DNA of 64,000 nt from Synergistaceae bacterium (GTDB lineage Bacteria > Synergistota > Synergistia > Synergistales > Aminobacteriaceae). Of the stretch, positions 8,904 to 18,053 are shown piece after piece. The number at the start of each line of letters is the position of its first letter. The stretch's first letter is position 1. The DNA is taken from positions 62,001 to 126,000 of the forward strand of contig JAHDKT010000055.1 in NCBI GenBank assembly GCA_018436725.1, in the 5' to 3' direction. The position numbers and the translations under genes are program-made. The notes below the pieces were generated by a model. That model was given only the letters and a program-made list of their open reading frames with translations. It did no database searches and was not told the origin of the DNA.

Positions 8904-10580
8904 ATGAAACGACGTTTCGGGTCTCCCTGGCTTGTAATCTTCGTTTTTTTCGGCATTGTTATATGGAGACTGACAATGCTTCAGCTCTTCCCCGATCCGA
9001 GGGTGGAGAGCCAATCCCGTCGTCAGTACTGGAGCCGAATTCCCGTAAGCACCAATAGAGGTTTTATCTACGACAGGAACGGAAACGCAATGGCGGTTTC
9101 CGTTCCTTCGTCGAGTTTTTTTCTTGATCCTGCATTCTGGAACCCGAACGAAGCCCCGCGTCTCAAAGGTATTCTCCCGGATCCCCTCGTTCTCACTCTA
9201 TCAAAACCTCTTTCCGGGCGTTTTTTATGGCTTGCAAGAAAAGTCGATGTCGACGTCGCGGAGAAAATTCGGACTCTGAAATTAAAAGGCATTTTCGAAA
9301 TTGAAGAGAAGAAGCGTCTTTATCCCAGCGGTTCTTTGTTGTCGCACGTACTTGGCTTCTGTGATATCGACGACAAGGGGCTTTCAGGGATTGAACTGAT
9401 GTGGGATAAAGTACTTTTTTCACCGCCCGGCATCCGGGTCCTGGCGAAGGATTCCTCGGGAAGAACCCTAGATATCAGCAGAAACAATCATGATCGCACG
9501 CCGACTGAAGGCGGGAGCGTCTCTCTGACGATAGACTCACGAATCCAGTTTATCGTGGAGCGGCGTCTTGACGAGGGAATTCGGGAGCACGGGGCGCGAT
9601 GGGGGAGCATCGTCTGCATGGATCCGCGGACAGGAGCGGTTCTTTCCATGGCGAGCTGGCCCACCTTCGATCCGAATGTACGAACAGATCTCATGAAAAC
9701 ACAGAATATACTGAATAATAGCATAGGGAGAACGTATGAACCTGGTTCGACGTTCAAACCGATCATTCTCGGCATCAGTATGGAACGCGGAGCAGTCGGC
9801 CCCAACGAGTCATTCAATTGCCCCTACAGAATAAAGATCGCGGATGGCCATATCTCCGAGGCTGGAAACAGCGGTTTTGGACGACTGAGCGTCCCAGAAA
9901 TTCTCGCAAAGTCGTCGAACACAGGTATGGCGCAAATCGGAATACGTGTGCGAGCGTTCGACATGTTTCATTCTGTCCGGGAATGGGGGTTTGGAAAACC
10001 CACGGGTATTGAGCTTCCGGGCTCGGAAGATGGACTCCTTGCATCTCCCGAGCAATGGAGAGGCGTTGTTCCCTCCAATATAGCAATCGGGCAAGGACTT
10101 GCCGTTACGCCGCTACATCTGACATCGGCAATCAGCGCAATAGCGAACGGTGGACATCTTCTTCGTCCCCATATCGTCTCCAGGGTTCTGGATTCTTCGG
10201 GAAATATCGTATACAATGAACAGGGAGAGTTTCTCCGGGATGTGTTGTCTCCGCAGGTAGCTTTATGGCTCCGCAAAGCAATGGTGGACACGGTTCTCAA
10301 GGGAACCGGACGCAACGCCGCGATTTCCGGAGTGTCTATCGCCGCAAAGACAGGAACCGCACAGATCGCCGAAAAGGGCGAGTACGTCAAAGGGAAGTGG
10401 GTTTCTTCGTTCGCAGGTTTCTGGCCTGCGGAAAATGCTCGGTATGTCGTTCTTGTGGTGATTGGAGAACCCTCAAAAGGCAAGTATTACGGCGGAGACG
10501 TCGCGGCTCCTGTTTTCCGGCGTATCGTCGAGGACATGATGCAGATCGGGTTGTTCGCATCAGTAAAAACGGAAGGATGA
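8904..10580 (+). CDS. ftsI: Peptidoglycan D,D-transpeptidase FtsI (class B PBP)
   Basis: This 558-residue septal transpeptidase cross-links peptidoglycan stems during division. It has an N-terminal membrane anchor (about residues 7-25), a PBP dimerisation domain, and the catalytic triad motifs STFK (282-285, nucleophile S282), SSN (337-339) and KTGT (482-485). No C-terminal PASTA repeats are present, so it resembles the PASTA-free division PBPs. The ATG at 8904 follows GCGGAGG at good spacing. Confidence 0.96.
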   Translation: MKRRFGSPWLVIFVFFGIVIWRLTMLQLFPDPRVESQSRRQYWSRIPVSTNRGFIYDRNGNAMAVSVPSSSFFLDPAFWNPNEAPRLKGILPDPLVLTLSKPLSGRFLWLARKVDVDVAEKIRTLKLKGIFEIEEKKRLYPSGSLLSHVLGFCDIDDKGLSGIELMWDKVLFSPPGIRVLAKDSSGRTLDISRNNHDRTPTEGGSVSLTIDSRIQFIVERRLDEGIREHGARWGSIVCMDPRTGAVLSMASWPTFDPNVRTDLMKTQNILNNSIGRTYEPGSTFKPIILGISMERGAVGPNESFNCPYRIKIADGHISEAGNSGFGRLSVPEILAKSSNTGMAQIGIRVRAFDMFHSVREWGFGKPTGIELPGSEDGLLASPEQWRGVVPSNIAIGQGLAVTPLHLTSAISAIANGGHLLRPHIVSRVLDSSGNIVYNEQGEFLRDVLSPQVALWLRKAMVDTVLKGTGRNAAISGVSIAAKTGTAQIAEKGEYVKGKWVSSFAGFWPAENARYVVLVVIGEPSKGKYYGGDVAAPVFRRIVEDMMQIGLFASVKTEG

Positions 10581-10586
10581 TTCTTT

Positions 10587-12101
10587 ATGCTTCTTTCTAG
10601 TATTCTATCCGATTACGCCGCTCGATTCACAGCTTCGCTGAAACTCCACAACGCTTCTTCTGGAGACCAGACGAACGTTTGTGTCGAGAATGTCGGTTGC
10701 AACAGCAAGGAAATAGAAAAAAACTGGATGTTTTGCTGTATTGCAGGAGAGCACAAAGATGGTCATGATTTTGCCGGAGAAGCAATTCGCAAAGGCGCAT
10801 CCATTCTAATGACCGAACGTCCCCTTCCTCTCGACATTCCCCAGATCATCTCAACAGATGTCCGGAGAGAAATGGGACGTCTTGCATCCATAGTCTACGG
10901 TGAACCCGCACGCAAACTGAAAATGTTTGCAGTCACCGGAACAAACGGCAAGAGCACGACCACCTGGATCATACGCCACCTTTTAGAATCCCTGGGTATA
11001 CGAACCGGTCTGATCGGAACAATCGTCTACAACGACGGAATCACGGAAGAAGACGCAGGGCGAACAACCCCCGAGAGCTGCGATATCCAGCGAATGCTGG
11101 CGCACATGTTGCGTAACGGATGCGAAGCGTGTGTTATGGAAACATCCTCGCACGGCCTCTGTTTTGGAAGAATAGAAGGCTGCCTTTTCGACGCTGCCGT
11201 ATTTACTAATTTAAGCGAAGAACACCTCGATTATCACGGAACACTCGAAAACTACTTCTCCGCAAAGAGCCGACTTTTTTCGGACTACACAAAAAAGAGC
11301 TGGTCGGGGGGGGCGAATGTCGACGATCCCTTTGCCCGGCGACTCCTTCAGCTATACCCGGACAGACTTGTTGCTTTCGGAACGGAGGATGAACTCAAGG
11401 CTTCTCTTTCCGGGAGCGATATACAAAGTACTCTCCAAGGGACTCGTTTTTCCGTTTCGATTCCCGGTGAGACGCGCTCTCTTCCGGTAACCTTGCCTCT
11501 TCCCGGCAAGTTCAACGTATACAACGCATTGGCGGCACTCTCGGTTACGCTTCCCCAAGCCGCGGATCGGGCGATGCTCATCGAAGCGTTACGTACCATG
11601 GTACAAGTCCCCGGCAGAATGGAAACATACACCTTCGACAACGGTGTGAGCGGGATCATAGACTTCGCGCATACGCCGGTCGCACTGGAAAACGTACTTA
11701 CCGAAGTCCGGCGGCTGTGCAGCGGACGTGTTATTTCCGTCTTCGGTCACGGGGGAGAGCGTTTTCAACCGAACAGGTATTCTCTTGGAAGCATTGCTGC
11801 CGCGCTGGCCGACGAGGTGATCGTCACGATGGACAACCCTCGTAACGAGCCTGCGGAGCAGATAGCAGCCCAGATAGTCGAAGGAGTCGCATCGTCGAAA
11901 AGGAAGATCCCTTTGAAGACCATTCTTGACAGAACAACAGCAGTCCACGAGGCGATGGACTCGGCCGAACCCGGGGATGTCGTGGTGATTTCCGGCAAAG
12001 GTCCTGAAAAGTATCTTCGTATCGGCTCCGAATCCGTTCCTTATTCCGACGGAGACGCGCTCCGAACTTGGGCGAACGAGAGAGGGGTGGGCTGGCGATG
12101 A
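10587..12101 (+). CDS. murE: UDP-MurNAc-tripeptide synthetase MurE
   Basis: This 504-residue cytoplasmic ligase adds the third amino acid to UDP-MurNAc-L-Ala-D-Glu. The ATP loop GTNGKST lies at 118-124. The substrate-selecting motif DNPR (416-419), followed by NEPAEQI, matches meso-diaminopimelate-adding enzymes and not lysine-adding ones. It shares ATGA with murF. The first 30 residues are poorly conserved. Confidence 0.96.
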   Translation: MLLSSILSDYAARFTASLKLHNASSGDQTNVCVENVGCNSKEIEKNWMFCCIAGEHKDGHDFAGEAIRKGASILMTERPLPLDIPQIISTDVRREMGRLASIVYGEPARKLKMFAVTGTNGKSTTTWIIRHLLESLGIRTGLIGTIVYNDGITEEDAGRTTPESCDIQRMLAHMLRNGCEACVMETSSHGLCFGRIEGCLFDAAVFTNLSEEHLDYHGTLENYFSAKSRLFSDYTKKSWSGGANVDDPFARRLLQLYPDRLVAFGTEDELKASLSGSDIQSTLQGTRFSVSIPGETRSLPVTLPLPGKFNVYNALAALSVTLPQAADRAMLIEALRTMVQVPGRMETYTFDNGVSGIIDFAHTPVALENVLTEVRRLCSGRVISVFGHGGERFQPNRYSLGSIAAALADEVIVTMDNPRNEPAEQIAAQIVEGVASSKRKIPLKTILDRTTAVHEAMDSAEPGDVVVISGKGPEKYLRIGSESVPYSDGDALRTWANERGVGWR

Positions 12102-13480
12102 CGTCGGAACGTCGCCTTTCTTCCATCGCCGCACTTGCCGACACACCTCTCCGGGGGAATGACGGGCCTGTACCCGCGCGATTTGTAGCCGATAGTCGAC
12201 TGGTTGCACCGGGCGATGCCTTCGTTGCGTTCCGCGGAGAACAGGCGAACGGACATGATTTTATACCGGATGCCGTAGCTCGCGGGGCATCCCTAATCAT
12301 TTGCGAGGACCGAACGAATGTGCCTGGTCATGTCGCCTCGATCCTTGTAGAAGACTGTTTTTCTGCAGTTCCCCGAATGGCTCGCAGGAGTCTTGAAATC
12401 CAGAGAGATTCTCTTGAGGTCATCGCGGTTACGGGGAGCGTTGGAAAAACGACGACACGTGAGATGATCCGTACCTGCCTTGCTCCCTCGTTCAAGGTGC
12501 ATTCGGCGGAGCACAGCTACAATACGCTTATTGGGTGCGGGCTCTCTATCCTCGCTATGCCCGAGGATTCTGAAATACTGATTCTGGAGATGGGAACCAA
12601 CCATCCGGGAGAAATCGCGGAGATGGTCGATTTCTTTCCCCCGACAATCTCGATGATTACGGAGGTTGCCCCTGCACACCTGGAAGGTCTTGGCTCCGTT
12701 GAAGGCGTGCTGGAAGCAAAGTTTGAAATTACACGATCTCCCTTCCTCAAAGCATTTTTCTATTTCGGCGACAATCGGCTCCTTTCGGCCCGAACCCTTT
12801 CGCTTCCTTCGAACGTGCGCTCTCTCAGCGTAGGTTTTGGGAAGAACGATTTTTCAATTATGAACCCGAACTTCTCATTGAACGCTGGGATTCCTTCCCT
12901 TACATTTGAACTTGCCTACGAAGAGAATACCTACCACGTCGCTTCTCCTCTTTTCGGTCGGCACTCCGCCCTGGCAGCCGGGTTTGGAATCGCGACCGCG
13001 CTCTTCCTGGGCGCGTCCATCGAACTCGCCATCTCGGGTATTCAGGCACTCCAGCCTCCATTCGGAAGAGGGCGCTTCTTCCGCCTTGCTTCAGGGGCAG
13101 TGCTCCTCGACGACTCGTATAACGCCAACCCCGCTTCGATGAAAGCTTCCCTCTCCGAGTCGCTCCTGATACCTGCACAACGCCGTATCGCCGTGCTTGG
13201 AGAGATGCGTGAACTCGGAGCCGATTCACTGACATATCACCGGGAATTACTCCCTTATCTAGAACATTTTTCCAGGGTGTTTCTAATGGGCGCTCTTTGG
13301 CGCTCCATTTTCGAAACTAGCCCATGCCCCTCGAATGTCGAACTTTTCGAGAATCTTCTCTCTCTCTGCTCCGCATTCGAGGCTTCGCTGAAAGAAGGAG
13401 ATCTCCTCGTCGTCAAGGGCTCTCACGGCAATAGGCTGGATAGACTTGTTGACGCGCTCGTAGTTGGCGGAACGCAATGA
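12098..13480 (+). CDS. murF: UDP-MurNAc-pentapeptide synthetase MurF
   Basis: This 460-residue ligase adds D-Ala-D-Ala to the UDP-MurNAc tripeptide. It has the ATP-binding GSVGKTTTRE (from 113), EMGTNHPGEI, and the late DSYNANPASMKASL motif typical of MurF. ATG 12098 overlaps the murE stop (ATGA); an in-frame upstream start at 12068 would extend it into murE without a ribosome site. It ends in another ATGA shared with mraY. The ddl gene that makes its substrate is not in the window. Confidence 0.95.
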   Translation: MTSERRLSSIAALADTPLRGNDGPVPARFVADSRLVAPGDAFVAFRGEQANGHDFIPDAVARGASLIICEDRTNVPGHVASILVEDCFSAVPRMARRSLEIQRDSLEVIAVTGSVGKTTTREMIRTCLAPSFKVHSAEHSYNTLIGCGLSILAMPEDSEILILEMGTNHPGEIAEMVDFFPPTISMITEVAPAHLEGLGSVEGVLEAKFEITRSPFLKAFFYFGDNRLLSARTLSLPSNVRSLSVGFGKNDFSIMNPNFSLNAGIPSLTFELAYEENTYHVASPLFGRHSALAAGFGIATALFLGASIELAISGIQALQPPFGRGRFFRLASGAVLLDDSYNANPASMKASLSESLLIPAQRRIAVLGEMRELGADSLTYHRELLPYLEHFSRVFLMGALWRSIFETSPCPSNVELFENLLSLCSAFEASLKEGDLLVVKGSHGNRLDRLVDALVVGGTQ

Positions 13481-14439
13481 AGCCCGCGCTTGCCTGGATT
13501 CTTCTTTTCATCCTGCAGATATGGGCTTCCAGACACTGGATCGCCATGCTCGAAGCGCTGCGAGTCGTGCAGATACAGAAGAGCTATGGACTGCAAAGCC
13601 ATATTCAGACAAAATCCACGACGCCATCGATGGGCGGCGTCGTCTTTCTGTTTATTGGGCTTTCTAGTATCATTCCGGTCGCGCTCTTCTCGGATACGTC
13701 TCTTCTCCAAGCGGCGTCTTTCTGGATACTTCCTTTGGGAGCAGCGGGTATTGGTTTTATTGACGACTGGTTAAAGTACGCCAGAAAATCAAGCGAAGGC
13801 TTCCCGAGTCTCTACAAGCTGACGGCGCAGATACTGCTCACAGTTCCGTGGGCTTTTTGGGTAGCGGTTTCGCACGGTCTTTTCCTCTGGCCGGGAGTCG
13901 AAATCCCCGTTTCTATCGCAGTCCCTCTGCTTGTTCTGTTTTCAATAGGCATGCTGAACGCGGTCAACGTTACAGACGGCCTTGACGGTCTTGCGGCAGG
14001 CGCTTCTCTCATCTCGTTCACCGGAATGATCGTGTGGCTTCCGCTGAACCCTGTTTCGCTGTATGCCTCCTTGACAGGAGCCGCGATCTGCGCAGGATTT
14101 CTGTGGCATAACGCGCACCCGGCAAAAGTCTTCATGGGAGACGTCGGAGCGCACTTTCTTGCCGGAATGCTGGTCGCACTGTGTGTTCGCAGCGGTTATC
14201 TCATTGCGATTTTCCCCCTCGGTTTTCTTTTCGGCGTCGAAATCGTCTCTGTTGCGATTCAGCTTGTCGCCATCCATTTTTTCAAGAGAAAGGTCTTTCG
14301 AATGAGCCCGATCCATCATCATTTCGAACTGATGGGATGGAGCGAGACGCAGATCGTCACCCGCTTCTGGATACTCCACGGCGCGGGGTTGGCGCTGCTT
14401 TCGCTTCTTTTGGACAACGTACTTCAGAAGGCGGTGTGA
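13477..14439 (+). CDS. mraY: Phospho-N-acetylmuramoyl-pentapeptide transferase MraY
   Basis: This 320-residue multi-pass membrane enzyme transfers phospho-MurNAc-pentapeptide to undecaprenyl phosphate to make lipid I. It carries TPSMGG near residue 49, the DDWLKYARK loop, NVTDGLDGLAAG with catalytic aspartates, FMGDVGAHFL and the late SPIHHHFEL motif. About ten hydrophobic helices are evident. The protein is at the short end of the family. Confidence 0.96.
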   Translation: MKPALAWILLFILQIWASRHWIAMLEALRVVQIQKSYGLQSHIQTKSTTPSMGGVVFLFIGLSSIIPVALFSDTSLLQAASFWILPLGAAGIGFIDDWLKYARKSSEGFPSLYKLTAQILLTVPWAFWVAVSHGLFLWPGVEIPVSIAVPLLVLFSIGMLNAVNVTDGLDGLAAGASLISFTGMIVWLPLNPVSLYASLTGAAICAGFLWHNAHPAKVFMGDVGAHFLAGMLVALCVRSGYLIAIFPLGFLFGVEIVSVAIQLVAIHFFKRKVFRMSPIHHHFELMGWSETQIVTRFWILHGAGLALLSLLLDNVLQKAV

Positions 14440-14443
14440 AGTG

Positions 14444-15838
14444 ATGTCGTCGTCAATGAACAACATCTCAGGTAAAAAAATTTCCGTCATCGGAGCGGGA
14501 ATCAGCGGAGCTGGGCTCGCACGACTGGCCAGACGACTCGGAGGGCGCGTTTTTGTTTCCGATGAAAAAATAATTTCGGACAGATCTCATCTCGAACTTT
14601 TCAAGTCTTGCGGCATTGAATGGGAAGAGAACGGGCATACGCCGAAGATCTTCGATGCCGATCTGCTGCTCGTCGGCTCGGGGATCTCTCCCAAAGCGTG
14701 GGCTGTTGTAGAAGGCGCAAGAAAAGAAATACCCATAATGGGAGAACTTGATTTCATCGCCCCTTTTTTGAGCGGAAAGATTATCGGCGTCACGGGAAGC
14801 AATGGGAAGAGCACTACAACAACCCTTACCGGCCATCTTCTACAGAAAGCAGGTTTCTCCGTGGAAGTGACCGGTAATATCGGAAAGTCGCTTGCAGACT
14901 CCGCCTTCGAACAGCGCGACTTTCTCGTGGTGGAGTTGAGCAGCTTCCAGTTGCATTGGAATACTCGCTTTTCTTGCGATCTCGCCATGGTGACCAATCT
15001 TGCCCCGGATCATATCGACTGGCATGGGAGCTTCGAGGAATACATAAAGGCGAAGGCGAAAATCCTGTCGACCCGCAAACAGGGAGGGTTTGCCATAGTC
15101 CAGGAAACCGAGCGCAGCATGCTTTGGAAAAACGAAATGAGTTCGGACTATGCAGTACTCCCGTTCTTATGGAAGGGCACGGGTTTCGTTCAAGGTGAAG
15201 CGCTTCTTGCGGATGAAAAAGGGGGCAGAGTTGTTTTCAGAGATGCACGAGGCGACGAAGAGCTTCTCTTTTCTTTTCACGATGTTCCCCTTATAGGGAA
15301 ACATAATTTGGAAAATGCTGCGTTCGCTGCCGGGGCGGTTCGGCTGCTCACCGAGAAGAAATCGGGGCTGGGAAGCCTATTCTCCGGTTTCCATGGGTTG
15401 GCGCATCGCTGCGAATTCGTCGCGAAAGTCAGGGACGTAACCTTTGTTGACGATTCGAAAGGCACGAATGTCGCCGCCAGTGCAACCGCCCTTAGGTCTT
15501 TGCCGGGGCCCAAGATAGTGATTCTGGGCGGGCAAGGAAAGGGAGAGGAGTACGCTCCGCTGGCCGATGCCGTAAAAAACGAAGCGATCGCAGCCGTAAT
15601 TCTCGGAGAGGAGAAAGAGCGCATCGTCGCGGCTTTACGGAGCGCGGGCTTCTCCAATTTTTTCGAAGCCGGTACGATGGAGGAGGCGGTCTATACTGCT
15701 TCTCGGCTCGCAGCTCCGGGAAGCACCGTTTTGCTTTCTCCAGCATGTACCAGCTGGGATATGTATCCGAATTACAAAAAGAGAGGAGAACACTTTCGCC
15801 GGCTCGTGCTGGATCTGAAAGAAGCGAGGGAGCGATAA
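14444..15838 (+). CDS. murD: UDP-MurNAc-L-alanine:D-glutamate ligase MurD
   Basis: This enzyme adds D-glutamate to UDP-MurNAc-L-alanine. It has an N-terminal Rossmann-like domain (VIGAGISGAGLARL), the ATP loop GSNGKSTT (from about 118), ELSSFQL, and the C-terminal LSPACTSWDMYPNYKKRGEHF motif. Three start codons lie close together (GTG 14441, ATG 14444, ATG 14456); I prefer ATG 14444 but the choice affects only a few residues. The stop overlaps ftsW as TAATG. Confidence 0.95.
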   Translation: MSSSMNNISGKKISVIGAGISGAGLARLARRLGGRVFVSDEKIISDRSHLELFKSCGIEWEENGHTPKIFDADLLLVGSGISPKAWAVVEGARKEIPIMGELDFIAPFLSGKIIGVTGSNGKSTTTTLTGHLLQKAGFSVEVTGNIGKSLADSAFEQRDFLVVELSSFQLHWNTRFSCDLAMVTNLAPDHIDWHGSFEEYIKAKAKILSTRKQGGFAIVQETERSMLWKNEMSSDYAVLPFLWKGTGFVQGEALLADEKGGRVVFRDARGDEELLFSFHDVPLIGKHNLENAAFAAGAVRLLTEKKSGLGSLFSGFHGLAHRCEFVAKVRDVTFVDDSKGTNVAASATALRSLPGPKIVILGGQGKGEEYAPLADAVKNEAIAAVILGEEKERIVAALRSAGFSNFFEAGTMEEAVYTASRLAAPGSTVLLSPACTSWDMYPNYKKRGEHFRRLVLDLKEARER

Positions 15839-16971
15839 TGGTCGAAGCCGAACAGACACTCGAGTATCGCTATGAGAAACCGAAGCTCCGTACGACGGGT
15901 GATCCGTTCTTATGGATAATACCGCTCGTCCTCAATGCCTTCGGTATTCTGATGATCTTTTCTTTGACGTCGCACACAGCGCTCGAAGAATTCGGCTCCC
16001 CCTTTGCTCTCGGAATGCGGCAGGTTCAATGGCTTGTGATCTCTCTGTTATTTATGGTGCTTGTGTACCTCGTTCCTCTTTCAATATGGAAAGAATTTAG
16101 CGGTTTTTTCTGGGTTCTTGCGATTTTTCTCCTTATCTTGACGCTGTTACCAGGCATCGGGATAAGGGCCGGAGGCGCGAGAAGATGGCTCGGTTTCGGA
16201 AATCTTCGTTTTCAACCGATAGAGCTGCTCTCGCTTGCCGTCGCGCTCCATCTCTCCAAACTTATGACGAAATCCTCGAAGCAGGGATTGCACGCTTTTT
16301 TCAGCCTCACCGCTCCTGTTCTTGCTTTTTCCGCACTTCCTCTTATCTTTCAGCCGAACATGGGCGGCACTATTCTTATTTTCGCACTGACGATGGCGAT
16401 ACATGTGGAAACCAGGGGATGGAGCTGGCCTATTCTTTTCGGAGGCACCGGGTTCGCTTTTTTCTTTTTCATCATCATTCAGGCAGGATATCGACTCCGC
16501 CGGTACATGGCGTTTCTCGACCCATGGGAGGAGCCTCTTGACAGCGGTTTTCAAGTTATACAGGGTATGGTGGCCTTCGCCAATGGAAATCTGCTGGGTG
16601 TAGGTATCGGAAAAGGACTTCAAAAACTGAACTATCTTCCTGCGGCCCACACCGACTATATTTTCGCCACGATCGGAGAAGAGTTCGGCTTTATCGGTTC
16701 CTTTATGGTCATACTTCTTTTTTGTCTTTGGACATTTCGTTCGTACTCGGTATACCGGAAGGCCGAGGATCCTTTCCATGCGGCTCTCATTTGGGGCATC
16801 TCGGCTTCCATGCTCATCCCCTTGTTCATCAATCTTGGGGGTGTTTTGAAGCTGATGCCGCTTACGGGCATACCGCTTCCGTTCATAAGCTATGGAGGAA
16901 GTTCTCTGCTTTTCATGTGGATACGTATAGGATTGATAATGAGAGTATGCAGGGAGGCGAGCGCCTCATGA
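15838..16971 (+). CDS. ftsW: Septal peptidoglycan glycosyltransferase FtsW (SEDS family)
   Basis: This 377-residue polytopic protein polymerises lipid II at the septum in partnership with FtsI. SEDS landmarks include GGARRWL, FQPNMGG, DSGFQVIQ and the loop HTDYIFATIGEE, plus a late PLPFISYGGSS. About ten transmembrane helices are apparent. ATG 15838 overlaps the murD stop; longer in-frame starts lie inside murD. It ends in ATGA shared with murG. Confidence 0.95.
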   Translation: MVEAEQTLEYRYEKPKLRTTGDPFLWIIPLVLNAFGILMIFSLTSHTALEEFGSPFALGMRQVQWLVISLLFMVLVYLVPLSIWKEFSGFFWVLAIFLLILTLLPGIGIRAGGARRWLGFGNLRFQPIELLSLAVALHLSKLMTKSSKQGLHAFFSLTAPVLAFSALPLIFQPNMGGTILIFALTMAIHVETRGWSWPILFGGTGFAFFFFIIIQAGYRLRRYMAFLDPWEEPLDSGFQVIQGMVAFANGNLLGVGIGKGLQKLNYLPAAHTDYIFATIGEEFGFIGSFMVILLFCLWTFRSYSVYRKAEDPFHAALIWGISASMLIPLFINLGGVLKLMPLTGIPLPFISYGGSSLLFMWIRIGLIMRVCREASAS

Positions 16972-18053
16972 AACATTTGTATATTGTCGCGGGAGGAACC
17001 GGAGGACACATCTTCCCTGCAATTGCTTTCGGCGAATGGTTAAAAACACATCGAAGGGAGGTATCAGTTTCATTCGTATGCGGCTCCCGTACTCTGGAGC
17101 TGGAAATTTATGAGGCATCGGGAATCAAACCGATCGTACTTCCAATAAGCGGGTCGCCTTTCGGAATACCATCCTTATCAGGAAAGGCGAAACGTGTGCG
17201 GGATTTTTTTACGACATTTTCTATTTTTAAAGCTATCTTGAAGGAGCGCCCTGTGGATGCTTGCGTTCTGTTCGGCGGCTATGTTTCATTCGTTCCTTTG
17301 TTGCTCTGTCACCGGGCCCGTATTCCAACCGTCGCACACGAACAGAACAGTGTCGCGGGCAAAGTAACGCGCCTTTCTTCAACTCTTGGAAAGAGAGTCG
17401 CTTCCGGGTGGAGTATGTGCAGTCCGTTATCACATGAAAAATTTTCCTACACCGGAATTCCAGTACGCCGATTCGAGCTGAAAACTCCACTGGAGGCTTG
17501 GAACTCTTTGGGATTGGGAAAGACTCTTCCGGTGAAAAAAATAGTCGGAGTTCTCGGAGGTTCACTTATGAGCCAACGACTGATACAATTGTTGTGTCCT
17601 CTGCTTCATGCTCCCGGATTGGAGGAAGTAGCTTTTATAATTATCGGAGTATCCCAGTTACCTGATGCATTTCGACATCTTCAGGATACTCGGAGAAATA
17701 TTTTTTTTATCGAGAAACAATGGGATATGAGCAATTTTTTCTCCGTGGTCGATGCCGTGGTAACTCGCGGAGGAGCGTCAACACTTGCAGAACTTGCAGC
17801 ATTAGGCATTCCCGCGCTTATTATTCCTTGGCGGAAGGCTGCTGATAACCATCAGGAGAGTAATGCCCGCTGTTTCTTAGAACACAACGAAGGCGCGCTC
17901 TGGCAAGAGGAAGAGCCGCCGGAGATCTTGAAAGAGTGTATACTGAGAATCCTTCGAAGTACACGGCGGCCCGAAAGGGCCTTTTCGGAGGGAGATGAGT
18001 CTGAATCTATATTGCGGCTGATCTCGTCCAGTAGTGGAAGGGAGATTATTTAA
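16968..18053 (+). CDS. murG: Lipid II synthase MurG
   Basis: This 361-residue GT-B glycosyltransferase adds GlcNAc to lipid I on the inner membrane face. It has the N-terminal glycine-rich VAGGTGGHIFPA (7-18), AHEQNSVAGK, the second-domain VLGGS loop and the donor-site TRGGASTLAELAALGIPALIIPW. ATG 16968 overlaps the ftsW stop (ATGA), with AGGGAGG upstream. It is A/T-richer than neighbouring genes in places, but codon use is otherwise similar. Confidence 0.95.
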   Translation: MKHLYIVAGGTGGHIFPAIAFGEWLKTHRREVSVSFVCGSRTLELEIYEASGIKPIVLPISGSPFGIPSLSGKAKRVRDFFTTFSIFKAILKERPVDACVLFGGYVSFVPLLLCHRARIPTVAHEQNSVAGKVTRLSSTLGKRVASGWSMCSPLSHEKFSYTGIPVRRFELKTPLEAWNSLGLGKTLPVKKIVGVLGGSLMSQRLIQLLCPLLHAPGLEEVAFIIIGVSQLPDAFRHLQDTRRNIFFIEKQWDMSNFFSVVDAVVTRGGASTLAELAALGIPALIIPWRKAADNHQESNARCFLEHNEGALWQEEEPPEILKECILRILRSTRRPERAFSEGDESESILRLISSSSGREII